From DALYJJ01 sp031969915 (GTDB lineage Bacteria > Acidobacteriota > Terriglobia > Bryobacterales > Bryobacteraceae), in assembly GCA_031969915.1 (NCBI GenBank), contig DALYJJ010000066.1, forward strand, positions 1 through 32,601: a stretch of DNA of 32,601 bases. Reading direction: 5' to 3'. Position 1 is the stretch's first letter. Each line of letters opens with the position of its first letter. The notes beneath the pieces were generated by a model. The model searched no databases. It was not told the origin of the DNA and was given only the letters and a program-made list of their open reading frames with translations. Below, piece by piece: positions 23,455 through 31,161 of this stretch. The translations under genes and the position numbers were made by a program.

Positions 23455-24833
23455 TGGCTCGGGAGTTGCCCAGTCGGGCCGGCCATGACTTGCGGAACAT
23501 GAGAATACTCCACGGTGGACACGCTGGGCGCGGGCTCACGAGGCGGCTGTTCGCCGCCGGGCTGGGAGGCGCGATCGCTGGCCGAGGGCAGGCGCGGCGG
23601 CCGAACATCGTTCTGATTCTCACCGACGACCTGGGGTTCGCGGATCTGGGCTGTTATGGCTCGAAGAGTATCCGGACGCCTGCGATTGACGGGCTGGCGC
23701 GAAGCGGGGTGCGGTTCACGCGCGCCTACGCGAACGCGCCGGTGTGCAGTCCCACGCGCGCGGCATTGATGACGGGGCGTTATCCGCACCGGCTGGGGAT
23801 CGAGTATGTGTTTCGTCCGGCGACGCCCGGCAAGGGGCTCCTTCCGAGCGAGACGACGGTGGCGCGGTTGTTGCGCGACGCCGGGTACCGGACGGCCCTG
23901 TCGGGCAAGTGGCACCTGGGAGCGGAAGACGAGTTCTCGCCTTTGAAGCACGGCTTTGAGGAGTTCTTCGGATTCCGCGGCTCGGACCACGATTACTATT
24001 CGCATCGCACGCTGGAGGGAAAACCCGACCTCTACGAGAACGACCGGTTGGTGGAACGGACCGGGTACAGCACCGATCTGTTTGGAGCGTGGGCGGCAGA
24101 CTACATCCGCCGGCAGCGAAAGGGCGGGCCGCCGTTCTTCCTGTACGCCGCGTTCAACGCTCCGCATTGGCCGTTTCAGCCTCCGGGCAAACCGGAGGAC
24201 GTCCGGACACCGGAGACGTGGATGGCCGGAACGAGAGGGGACTATGTGCGGATGGTGGAGCGTCTGGATGAAAACGTGGGGCGGTTGTTGGGGGCGCTGC
24301 GGGAGTCGGGCCTGGAAGAGAACGCGCTGGTCATCTTCACAAACGACAACGGAGGAGACCGGCTTTCGGACAACGGGGGCGCGTTTCATCACAAGTTCAC
24401 GGTCTGGGAGGGCGGTATTCGCGTGCCCTTGCTGATGCGCTGGCCGGGGGTCATCGAGCGGCGGGGAGATTGCGGGCAGGTAGCGATCACCATGGATCTG
24501 ACGGCAACGGCGCTGCGGGCCGCGGGCGCCGCACCGCGAGCCGACCGGCCGTTGGATGGCATGGATCTCACGGGAGCGGCCTCGGGAAGAGACCGCGATG
24601 TGGAGCGGACGATCTTCTGGCGGCATCGGAACCAGATGCGGGCCGCGCGGCGGGGTGACTGGAAACTGGTTCGGGATTCCGGATACGACTTACTCTTCGA
24701 TCTGGCGCGCGACCCCGGGGAGCGGCGGGACCTGGCGTTTGAGCAGCCGCAGAAGGTCGAAGAGCTGAGGGGTCTGCTTGAGGCCTGGGAGAAGGAGATG
24801 GCCGCCAGCAACCCGGCCTGGCGCGTGGTGTAG
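23454..24833 (+). CDS. FGly-dependent arylsulfatase
   Basis: 459 residues from ATG 23454, overlapping the receptor stop by one base; an in-frame ATG at 23499 puts the signal closer to the start. A twin-arginine-like signal TRRLFAAGLGGAIAG precedes RRPNIVLILTDDLGFADLG, the metal-binding strand with Asp58-Asp59. CSPTRAALMTGRYPHRLG carries Cys98, which would be converted to formylglycine. SGKWHLG, FTNDNGGD and HHKFTVWEGGIRVPLLMRWP complete the active-site set. It hydrolyses sulfate esters; substrate unknown. The maturase is not in this window. Coupling to the receptor points to periplasmic processing of what it imports. Confidence 0.95.
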   Translation: MARELPSRAGHDLRNMRILHGGHAGRGLTRRLFAAGLGGAIAGRGQARRPNIVLILTDDLGFADLGCYGSKSIRTPAIDGLARSGVRFTRAYANAPVCSPTRAALMTGRYPHRLGIEYVFRPATPGKGLLPSETTVARLLRDAGYRTALSGKWHLGAEDEFSPLKHGFEEFFGFRGSDHDYYSHRTLEGKPDLYENDRLVERTGYSTDLFGAWAADYIRRQRKGGPPFFLYAAFNAPHWPFQPPGKPEDVRTPETWMAGTRGDYVRMVERLDENVGRLLGALRESGLEENALVIFTNDNGGDRLSDNGGAFHHKFTVWEGGIRVPLLMRWPGVIERRGDCGQVAITMDLTATALRAAGAAPRADRPLDGMDLTGAASGRDRDVERTIFWRHRNQMRAARRGDWKLVRDSGYDLLFDLARDPGERRDLAFEQPQKVEELRGLLEAWEKEMAASNPAWRVV

Positions 24834-24841
24834 GCGGCGCA

Positions 24842-24856
24842 CCGGAGGGCATCCGG
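24842..24856. terminator. small hairpin after the sulfatase gene
   Basis: CCGGA (24842-24846) and TCCGG (24852-24856) with a 5-nt loop, 9 bp after the stop. No T-tract follows, so it is weak. Confidence 0.25.
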
Positions 24857-24879
24857 CCGCTCAACATTCGTAAGCGCGA

Positions 24880-24896
24880 AATCATGTTGACTAGTG
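24880..24896 (+). promoter_or_regulatory. AATC-TTGACTAGTG element upstream of the caspase gene
   Basis: AATCATGTTGACTAGTG matches 15 of 17 positions of an element on the minus strand at 16407-16423, at the start of the ADOP permease gene, in the same orientation to the gene. TTGACT could be a -35 box (weak -10 near 24910), or the element could be an operator. Confidence 0.4.
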
Positions 24897-25013
24897 AATT
24901 ACGATTGCCAAGATTAAATTCACGGAATTCTTGTAGAAACCGCTTCCCATTGAAGGTAAATACCACTACACTCCTAGCCGCCGGCATCAGAGCCGGTCAA
25001 GTAAGGAGGAACA

Positions 25014-25889
25014 ATGTCAGCGAAGGTTCTACTCGTTGGGATTAACGATTACGCACCTGTAGGTCCGGGGGGACCGGATCTGCGGGGCTGCGTCAACGAC
25101 GTCCGGGACGCGTGGGACACATTCGTGAACGTGCTGCGGATCGTACCGCCGGTTCCCCGGTTCATCCGGGTGCTGACGGACGGACGGGCCACGAAAGCGA
25201 ACATCCTGGCCGGGCTGGACTGGCTGCTTTCGCCGATGGCGGGGCTCGACCGGCTGGTCTTCTACTATTCAGGACATGGGTCCTGGCAAATCGACACCAA
25301 CAACGATGAGCCGGACCACCGCGACGAGACGATCTGTCCGCACGACTACGCGCACGCGGGCATGATCAGCGACGACGATCTGGCGAAAGTCTTCGGTAAG
25401 TTGAAAACGGGGATCACGCTGGAGGTGATCTTCGATTCGTGCCATTCGGGCACGGCGACGCGGGATCTGCGGTTGGGAATGGAAGAGACGACGCCGGAGG
25501 TAACGGCGCGTTTCATTGAGCCGCCGGCGGACTACTCGCTCTACTGGGAGTCAAATTCCCATCTGCCGGTGAACCGCCTGGTGTCGCGCGCCAAACAGGC
25601 GGTGGTGGTGGCGAAGATGAACCACATTCTCTGGGCCGCGTGCCGGGACGACCAGACGGCGGCGGAGGCGCCGGTGAACAACGTTCCGCGCGGGATCTTC
25701 TCGTACTGCTTCTTCCGGGCGCTGCGGCGCGCGGGGCTGGGAGTAGCGCGGCGCAACCTGGACGCGACGGTGTGTGCCGCCGTGCATCGCATGGGCTACG
25801 CGCAGGTGCCGCAGTTGGAGGCGGCGGCCGCCGAAATGGGCCACCCGATTTTCCGCGAGCTTGCGGAAATGGCCGGCGCGGGAAGGTAA
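25014..25889 (+). CDS. caspase family (peptidase C14, metacaspase-like) protein
   Basis: 291 residues from ATG 25014 with AAGGAGGAAC upstream. A cytoplasmic caspase-fold cysteine peptidase without signal peptide or membrane segment. MSAKVLLVGINDYAP is the first core strand, DLRGCVNDVRDAWDTF the typical first helix, VFYYSGHGS carries His88, and EVIFDSCHSGTATR carries the catalytic Cys143. The C-terminal half (GIFSYCFFRALRR) resembles the p10 part. Metacaspases cut after Arg or Lys. No fused effector or sensor domain and no recognisable defence partner is present; the next gene is a nitrilase-family hydrolase 62 bp downstream. Upstream is a 180-bp AT-richer region holding its likely promoter. 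Confidence 0.93.
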   Translation: MSAKVLLVGINDYAPVGPGGPDLRGCVNDVRDAWDTFVNVLRIVPPVPRFIRVLTDGRATKANILAGLDWLLSPMAGLDRLVFYYSGHGSWQIDTNNDEPDHRDETICPHDYAHAGMISDDDLAKVFGKLKTGITLEVIFDSCHSGTATRDLRLGMEETTPEVTARFIEPPADYSLYWESNSHLPVNRLVSRAKQAVVVAKMNHILWAACRDDQTAAEAPVNNVPRGIFSYCFFRALRRAGLGVARRNLDATVCAAVHRMGYAQVPQLEAAAAEMGHPIFRELAEMAGAGR

Positions 25890-25920
25890 CGCCGTCCGCA
25901 TCAGCGGGCGCGCACGGTGT

Positions 25921-25956
25921 TCCATGGCCGTCCTAGAATAACGGGACGGCCATGGA
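25921..25956. promoter_or_regulatory. 13-bp inverted repeat over the nitrilase start codon
   Basis: TCCATGGCCGTCC (25921-25933) pairs perfectly with GGACGGCCATGGA (25944-25956) around a 10-nt AT-rich loop. The right arm contains the ATG at 25952. It could terminate the caspase transcript or hide the start codon of the next gene. Confidence 0.7.
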
Positions 25957-26803
25957 TGTTTTTCGAATCGCACTGGCGAACCTGCGGTATCCGGCGAGCC
26001 GCGAGGAATCGGTTGACGCCGCGGTGGCGGCGGTAAGTCTGGCGGCCGCGCGCGGCGCGGGGGTGGTGTGCTTTCCCGAATGCTTCGTCCCCGGCTATCG
26101 CGCTCCGGGGAAACTCGTCGAGGCGCCGGACGAGGCGTTTCTCGAAAGCGCGTGGCGGCGCGTGGGGGAAGCAGCGCGGCGCGGCGGAATCGGGGTGATC
26201 CTGGGCACTGAGCGGGTGGTGACCACTGGTGTTGCCGCCACCGCACGGGTGTTCGGACCGGACGGAGCGCCGCTCGGGTTTCAGGACAAAGTGCAGATCG
26301 ATCCCTCGGAGGAAGGCGTGTATGTGCCCGGAGAGGGACGGCGCGTGTTCGAAATCGGCGGGCTGCGGTTCGGCGTTGCGATCTGCCACGAGGGCTGGCG
26401 ATATCCGGAGACGGTGCGCTTTGCGGCGCGGCACGGCGCCAAGGCCGTCTTCCATCCGCACTTCCACGAAGCCGAGGCGGGAGCCTTCGCGCCCGCCTCA
26501 TTCGCTGATCCGCGCAATACGTTTCACGAGAAGGCGATGCTCTGCCGGGCCGCGGAGAACGCTTGCTATTTCGCGTCGGTGAACTGCGCGAGCGAGGGGT
26601 CGCCGACCACGTCGGCGGTGGTGCGGCCGGACGGAACGGCGCTCTGCTGGCAGCGCTATGGGGAGGAAGGAGTGCTGGTGGCGGATCTCGACCTGCGGCT
26701 GGCGACGGGGCTCCTGGCAGCGCGGCTGAAACCGGCGGAGTGCCTGACAACGCTGTCAACGGGCACCCATTGCAATCCGTACGAGTCTGACATAAGCTCT
26801 TGA
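25952..26803 (+). CDS. carbon-nitrogen hydrolase (nitrilase superfamily)
   Basis: 283 residues from ATG 25952. The superfamily cleaves amides or nitriles with a Glu-Lys-Cys triad; here Glu43 (VCFPECFVPGY), Lys113 (GFQDKVQIDPSEEG) and Cys145 (FGVAICHEGWRYPE) are all present. RVFGPDGAPLGFQDK and FHEKAMLCRAAENACYFASVN are typical core segments. The length is normal. No signal peptide, so it acts in the cytoplasm. It belongs with the amidase or carbamoylputrescine-like branches rather than true nitrilases, but the substrate cannot be told. The start lacks an SD and is buried in a hairpin, which suggests low or regulated translation. Confidence 0.92.
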   Translation: MDVFRIALANLRYPASREESVDAAVAAVSLAAARGAGVVCFPECFVPGYRAPGKLVEAPDEAFLESAWRRVGEAARRGGIGVILGTERVVTTGVAATARVFGPDGAPLGFQDKVQIDPSEEGVYVPGEGRRVFEIGGLRFGVAICHEGWRYPETVRFAARHGAKAVFHPHFHEAEAGAFAPASFADPRNTFHEKAMLCRAAENACYFASVNCASEGSPTTSAVVRPDGTALCWQRYGEEGVLVADLDLRLATGLLAARLKPAECLTTLSTGTHCNPYESDISS

Positions 26804-26820
26804 ATTGGAGGGCGAATCAG

Positions 26821-27171
26821 ATGCGTTTGTCTCTAATTTTGGCGCTGGCTGTAGCGCTGTTGTTCCTGACCCCCAGCGTGATGAGCGCGCAAGCGGGGAC
26901 CCCGAAGCTGACGACCGTTGAGCCGGGCTCGGGAAAGGGTGGCGACAGCTTCGCGGTGACGGGCGAGAACCTGGACAAGACCTTCATCGCGGAACTCTAC
27001 CTGACGGACGGGAAGAACGACATCAAGGTGGTGATGACGGAGCAGACGGCAACGTCGATCAAGTTCACCGCGCCGAAGGATTGCAAGGCGGGCCGGTATA
27101 GCCTGATGGTGCTGACGGCGGGCAAGGATCCGAAGCTGATCGAAGAGCCGGTACGGTTGACGATCGAGTAG
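26821..27171 (+). CDS. secreted IPT/TIG-domain protein
   Basis: 116 residues from ATG 26821 with GGAGGG upstream. A signal peptide ends around VMSAQA. The rest is one immunoglobulin-like IPT/TIG domain (about 28-116): LTTVEPGSGKGGDSFAVTGE, then strands with TFIAELYLTD, SIKFTAPKDCKAGRYSLMVL and VRLTIE. Such domains mediate binding on the cell surface or in the periplasm. A lone domain of this kind may be an accessory to another secreted protein. It lies 17 bp after the nitrilase gene and 129 bp before sthA. Confidence 0.85.
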   Translation: MRLSLILALAVALLFLTPSVMSAQAGTPKLTTVEPGSGKGGDSFAVTGENLDKTFIAELYLTDGKNDIKVVMTEQTATSIKFTAPKDCKAGRYSLMVLTAGKDPKLIEEPVRLTIE

Positions 27172-27231
27172 AGAGCTGCACGATGCCTGGGGCGCGCGGG
27201 CAGCGTCCCTCGGCGGTCTTCCCCCCTCGCA

Positions 27232-27237
27232 TACAAT
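27232..27237 (+). promoter_or_regulatory. -10 box upstream of sthA
   Basis: TACAAT preceded by A, 63 bp before ATG 27301. It resembles the -10 boxes before tRNA-Phe and the secreted protein at 11231. No clear -35. Confidence 0.3.
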
Positions 27238-27300
27238 TGGATGTCGACAGGGCCGGAGTGACGGGAGAAGTGTGTCCGGCGGAGCGAAGAAAGGGCACGG

Positions 27301-28719
27301 ATGGCGCAGTTCGACTACGACATGGTGGTGATCGGTTCGGGGCCGGCGGGCCAGCGGGCGGCGATCCAGGCAGCGAAGCTCGACAAGCGGGTGGCTTTGG
27401 TCGAGAAGAAGACGGTGCTCGGCGGCGTGAGCGTGAATACGGGCACGATCCCGAGCAAGACGCTGCGCGAGGCGGTGTTGGATCTCTCGGGCTACCGGGA
27501 ACGCGAGTTCTACGGGGCCAGCTACACGGTGAAGCAGAACATCACCATGCAGGACTTGCTGCTGCGCACCGACAAGGTGATCCGGCACGAGATCGACGTG
27601 ACCCGCCACCAGTTGCTGCGAAACGGCGTGGAGCTGATTGCGGCCGTCGCGGCGCTGACGGGCCCGAACTCGCTGCTGTTGGATTTTGTGGACGGGCGGG
27701 GTCAGCGGACGATCACCACGCAAACGATCGTGATCGCGACCGGAACGGAGGCGACGCGCGATCCGCACATTCCGTTCGACAGCCAGCACATCATGATCAG
27801 CGACGACGTGCTGAGCCTGGAGCACCTGCCCAAGACGATGACCGTGGTGGGCGCGGGCGTGATCGGCTGCGAGTACGCAAGCATGTTTGCGGCGTTGGGC
27901 GTGCGAGTGACGCTCATCGACAAACGGCCGCGCCTGCTGCCGTTTGTCGATTGCGAGATTGTCGACACGCTGGCCTATCATCTCCGCGAAAACCGCGTGA
28001 CGTTGCGGCTGGGCGAAGAGGTGAACGGGATCGAACTACTGGAGGACGAGCACGGGAAGCGAGTCCGGATCGTGCTCGAAAGCGGCAAGCAGGTGATCAC
28101 GGAGATGGCGCTCTACAGCATCGGCCGGACCGGCGCGACCGGACGGCTGGGGCTGGAGGGAGCGGGGCTCAAGCCGGACGACCGCGGACGCCTGAAGGTG
28201 AACGAACACTACCAGACGGCGGCCCCGAGCATCTACGCGGTGGGCGACGTGATCGGCTTCCCGAGTCTTGCATCGACGTCGATGGAACAGGGCCGGATCG
28301 CGGCCTGCCACGCGTTTCATGTGGCCGCGAAGTCGGTGCCCGAGTTGTTCCCCTACGGGATCTACACCATCCCCGAGATCTCGATGGTGGGCCGGAACGA
28401 AGAGGAACTGACGCACGACGGAGTGCCCTACGAAGTGGGCAAAGCGAGATACCGGGAGATCGCGCGGGGGCAGATCATCGGCGACACGACGGGGTTGCTG
28501 AAGCTCATCTTCCATGCGGAGTCGCGGAAGCTGCTGGGTGTGCACATCATCGGCGAGGGGGCCAGCGAGTTGGTGCACATCGGGCAGGCGGTGCTGAGTT
28601 ACGAAGGCAAGATCGATTACTTCGTGCAGACCGTGTTTAACTACCCGACGCTGGCGGAGTGCTACAAGACAGCGGCCTTCGACGGCATCAACCGGATGGG
28701 GCTCTCGGCGGGAGCGTAG
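27301..28719 (+). CDS. sthA: soluble pyridine nucleotide transhydrogenase
   Basis: 472 residues from ATG 27301. A flavoprotein exchanging hydride between NADPH and NAD, to balance cofactor pools in the cytoplasm. The FAD-binding Rossmann motif is GSGPAG at residues 12-17. The region that carries the redox disulfide in lipoamide dehydrogenases reads GGVSVNTGTIPSKTLREA, with no Cys pair, as expected for SthA. The NAD(P) motif is VVGAGVIGCEYASMFAALG, followed by IYAVGDVIGFPSLASTS and a C-terminal dimer domain (GVHIIGEGASELVHIGQAVL, NYPTLAECYKTAAFDG). The 3' end overlaps the convergent NmrA gene by 32 bp. Confidence 0.95.
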   Translation: MAQFDYDMVVIGSGPAGQRAAIQAAKLDKRVALVEKKTVLGGVSVNTGTIPSKTLREAVLDLSGYREREFYGASYTVKQNITMQDLLLRTDKVIRHEIDVTRHQLLRNGVELIAAVAALTGPNSLLLDFVDGRGQRTITTQTIVIATGTEATRDPHIPFDSQHIMISDDVLSLEHLPKTMTVVGAGVIGCEYASMFAALGVRVTLIDKRPRLLPFVDCEIVDTLAYHLRENRVTLRLGEEVNGIELLEDEHGKRVRIVLESGKQVITEMALYSIGRTGATGRLGLEGAGLKPDDRGRLKVNEHYQTAAPSIYAVGDVIGFPSLASTSMEQGRIAACHAFHVAAKSVPELFPYGIYTIPEISMVGRNEEELTHDGVPYEVGKARYREIARGQIIGDTTGLLKLIFHAESRKLLGVHIIGEGASELVHIGQAVLSYEGKIDYFVQTVFNYPTLAECYKTAAFDGINRMGLSAGA

Positions 28720-29695
28720 GCAGCGCTGCGCCGCAGGTAATCCGGGCGCGAAGAAACTCATCGGCGGTAGTCAGGCGAACTCCGAACCGGGAGGCCGCGC
28801 GCTCATCGCCGCGCGTCCCGGTCTTCGCGCCAATGTAGTTCATAGCCATCAGGTTCGCGCCCGCCTCGTTGAACGGCCTGAGGAGCGCAGCCATCCCGCG
28901 CAGCACGGCGGCCGGCGTGTGTTTCGCTCGCAGCGATTTGCCCAGCACCCTCTCCCAGACCTTAACCACGTCGAGAAAGGACAGGACCTGCGGTCCGCCG
29001 ATGTCGTAGGTCCCTGCGGGTCCACCCAACGCGGCGGCCGCAAGGAAACTGGCCACGTCGTCCACGCAAACGAAGGAATGCCCCGCGGCACCGTCTCCGG
29101 GAATCAGGGCCACGCCCTTGCGTTCGATGCTGTCCTTGATGCTCTCGAAGTAGCGGTTCGCGAAGCCGAAGGGCCGCAGCACCGTGGCGCCGTCCGCGCC
29201 GCGCAACGGGATTTCACTTCCCATCATGGCGAACGACGTGTCCATAAAGAGGTCCGCGCGGAAAACGATGGGCTCCAGGGGAGCGGCCATCAATGCCTGC
29301 TCCACGGCGCGCTTGCTGCGAAACAGCGGCGAGAGATCCTGCCGCTCGAGAACCATCACGGACAGATAGACGAACCGGCGCACGCCCGCCTGCACCGCCG
29401 CCGCGATGAGCCGGAGATAGCCGTCGCGATCGACGTTCGCGAAGCGGTCGCCCCGGCGCGAGGGAATCGCCGCGTTGGCCGTGGCCACGATCGTCTCGAC
29501 GCCCACGCAGGCGGCGGCGAGACTGGGCCCGTCGGTGAGATCTCCGAGCACGGCTTCGGCGCCACGGCCCTCAAAGAGCGCCGCGCTTTCCGGGCTCCGC
29601 ACCAGCGCCCGGACCGCAGCCCCGTGCGAGAGCAGATTCTTCACCGCCGCGCGCCCCGTCTGCCCGGTCGCGCCAACGACCAGAGTGGTCCCCAT
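28688..29695 (-). CDS. NmrA-type NAD(P)-binding oxidoreductase
   Basis: 335 residues from ATG 29695. An atypical short-chain dehydrogenase fold with TTLVVGATGQTGRAAVKNLL at the N-terminus (GATGQTG nucleotide loop), ALVRSPE, EAVLGDLTDGPSLAAA, RFVYLSVM and FRADLFM, GTYDIGGPQVLSFLDVVKVW. Members act as redox sensors, as quinone or flavin reductases, or as complex I assembly factors; the role here is unknown. It is the last gene of a minus-strand run, 16 bp after DUF418. Its 3' end overlaps sthA by 32 bp tail to tail. The C-terminal ~40 residues beyond GTRGDERAASR are extra compared with the core. Confidence 0.88.
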   Translation of the reverse strand: MGTTLVVGATGQTGRAAVKNLLSHGAAVRALVRSPESAALFEGRGAEAVLGDLTDGPSLAAACVGVETIVATANAAIPSRRGDRFANVDRDGYLRLIAAAVQAGVRRFVYLSVMVLERQDLSPLFRSKRAVEQALMAAPLEPIVFRADLFMDTSFAMMGSEIPLRGADGATVLRPFGFANRYFESIKDSIERKGVALIPGDGAAGHSFVCVDDVASFLAAAALGGPAGTYDIGGPQVLSFLDVVKVWERVLGKSLRAKHTPAAVLRGMAALLRPFNEAGANLMAMNYIGAKTGTRGDERAASRFGVRLTTADEFLRARITCGAALPTLPPRAPSG

Positions 29696-29711
29696 CAGGG
29701 CATGATAAGCC

Positions 29712-31142
29712 TTATTGGACGGCGCCCTGGGATTCCGCCGCCGCCGGCACCGGTGCCACAGGTGGTTCCTCGGGCAGCGGACGGGTCTCCGGCTCCCGCT
29801 CCTGCTCCGGCTCCGACTCCAACTGGGGAACCGCGGGGCGAATCCGGAAGGGCTGCCGCTTCCAATACGTCAGCGACCGCCAACCCCATTCGAGCGGACC
29901 GAAGTGGAAATAGCGAAGCCAGATGGGGCTGGCGATCAACTGGAACGTCCAAAGGGCGAGGACGATGCCATAGACCTGATGGCGCTCGAGCTGGTTGTAC
30001 AGGCCGAAGCCATAGCCGTAGAAGAGCGTCGTGCCGACGAGCGAATGGGTGATGTAGTTACTGAACGCCATCTGTCCGACGGCAGCGACGCGGCGCGTGA
30101 GCCATTCGATCGCTCCCGCCTTCAAAATCATCTGAACGACGGCGACGTAGGCAAGCGCGAGGGCGACGCGGCCCACCTGGTAGGAAGCCATGGTCCAGCC
30201 CACCTGGACGGGATCGAAGTTCACCTTCGCAGTGAGCCAGGTGGACACACCGTTGAGCGGGATCCCGACACCGAAGGCCAAGGCGGCGAGCCATCCGTAG
30301 AACCGCCAGGACCGCTGCATGGTGAGAACGCCGGTCTTATAGAGCGCCATGCCGATGAACATCATGGCCATCATGTCCCAGAGCCCCGGATGATAGTAGG
30401 GCATCCCGTGCCATTGGCCCACTTCCTTGGCACGCCACTTGAAGAGCGCCGGATAGCCGCCCCGATGCGCGTCGATCTCCTTCTTCAACTGTTCGGCGGT
30501 GGGCGCGATATAGCGAAGCTGCGACTCCCAGCCCTCGACGGTCTCCTTCTGCTCGGCGGTGAGGGTCTTGCCTTCTTTGATGAGCGCCTGCGCCTTCTGG
30601 TATTTCTCGCGCTCTTCGCGCGCGCTGAAGCCTTGGCCGACACTGGCGGCGGTGAGCAGGAAGATCTGGATGCCGGCGACGATGAACAGCGTACGGGCGG
30701 AGAGCTTGCGGAAGGGGTAGAGCATCAACCCGATGAGCGCGTACGGATAGAGAATGTCACCCATCCAGATGACGTAGGCGTGGATCACGCCGAACAGCAG
30801 CAGCCACAGGTTGCGGCGAAGGTAGTAGTCGGCCGCCTCGCCGCCGGCGCCGCGTTGCGAGGCGCGATCGGTGAGCAGCAGCAGTCCCGCTCCAAACATG
30901 AGCGAAAAGATGGCGCGCATCTTGCCGTCCCAGAACACGTACTGCACGAACCAGGTAGCCCAGTTGAGGCCGGAGGCGCCGCCGGCGACGTTGGGGTTGA
31001 AGTACGCCGCCACGGGAAAGGCGAACGTCAGGATGTTCATCAGCAGGATGCCCAGCAGGGCGACTCCGCGGAGGGTATCGAGGGCGAAGAGGCGCTCGCC
31101 GGAGGCGACGGGCGCGAAACCGGTGGGCGAACTGCTGCTCAT
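29712..31142 (-). CDS. DUF418 (YeiB-like) membrane protein
   Basis: 476 residues from ATG 31142 with GGAGGAGG upstream. DUF418 proteins are polytopic membrane proteins related to acyltransferase-3 type families. FALDTLRGVALLGILLMNI is the signature first helix, and about ten helices follow, with a charged loop (about 170-245) and FSNYITHSLVGTTLFYGYGF and LGPLEW-like FHFGPLEWGWRSLTYW near the end. A Pro/Glu-rich tail of about 45 residues follows. Function is not established for the family. It lies 19 bp after the transglutaminase gene. Confidence 0.92.
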   Translation of the reverse strand: MSSSSPTGFAPVASGERLFALDTLRGVALLGILLMNILTFAFPVAAYFNPNVAGGASGLNWATWFVQYVFWDGKMRAIFSLMFGAGLLLLTDRASQRGAGGEAADYYLRRNLWLLLFGVIHAYVIWMGDILYPYALIGLMLYPFRKLSARTLFIVAGIQIFLLTAASVGQGFSAREEREKYQKAQALIKEGKTLTAEQKETVEGWESQLRYIAPTAEQLKKEIDAHRGGYPALFKWRAKEVGQWHGMPYYHPGLWDMMAMMFIGMALYKTGVLTMQRSWRFYGWLAALAFGVGIPLNGVSTWLTAKVNFDPVQVGWTMASYQVGRVALALAYVAVVQMILKAGAIEWLTRRVAAVGQMAFSNYITHSLVGTTLFYGYGFGLYNQLERHQVYGIVLALWTFQLIASPIWLRYFHFGPLEWGWRSLTYWKRQPFRIRPAVPQLESEPEQEREPETRPLPEEPPVAPVPAAAESQGAVQ

Positions 31143-31161
31143 ACGGGGAGCCTCCTCCTCA

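Noticed and set aside
27183..28640. 485-residue frame overlapping sthA on the same strand
   Set aside because: Gly/Arg/Asp-rich out-of-frame reading of sthA, with no domain.
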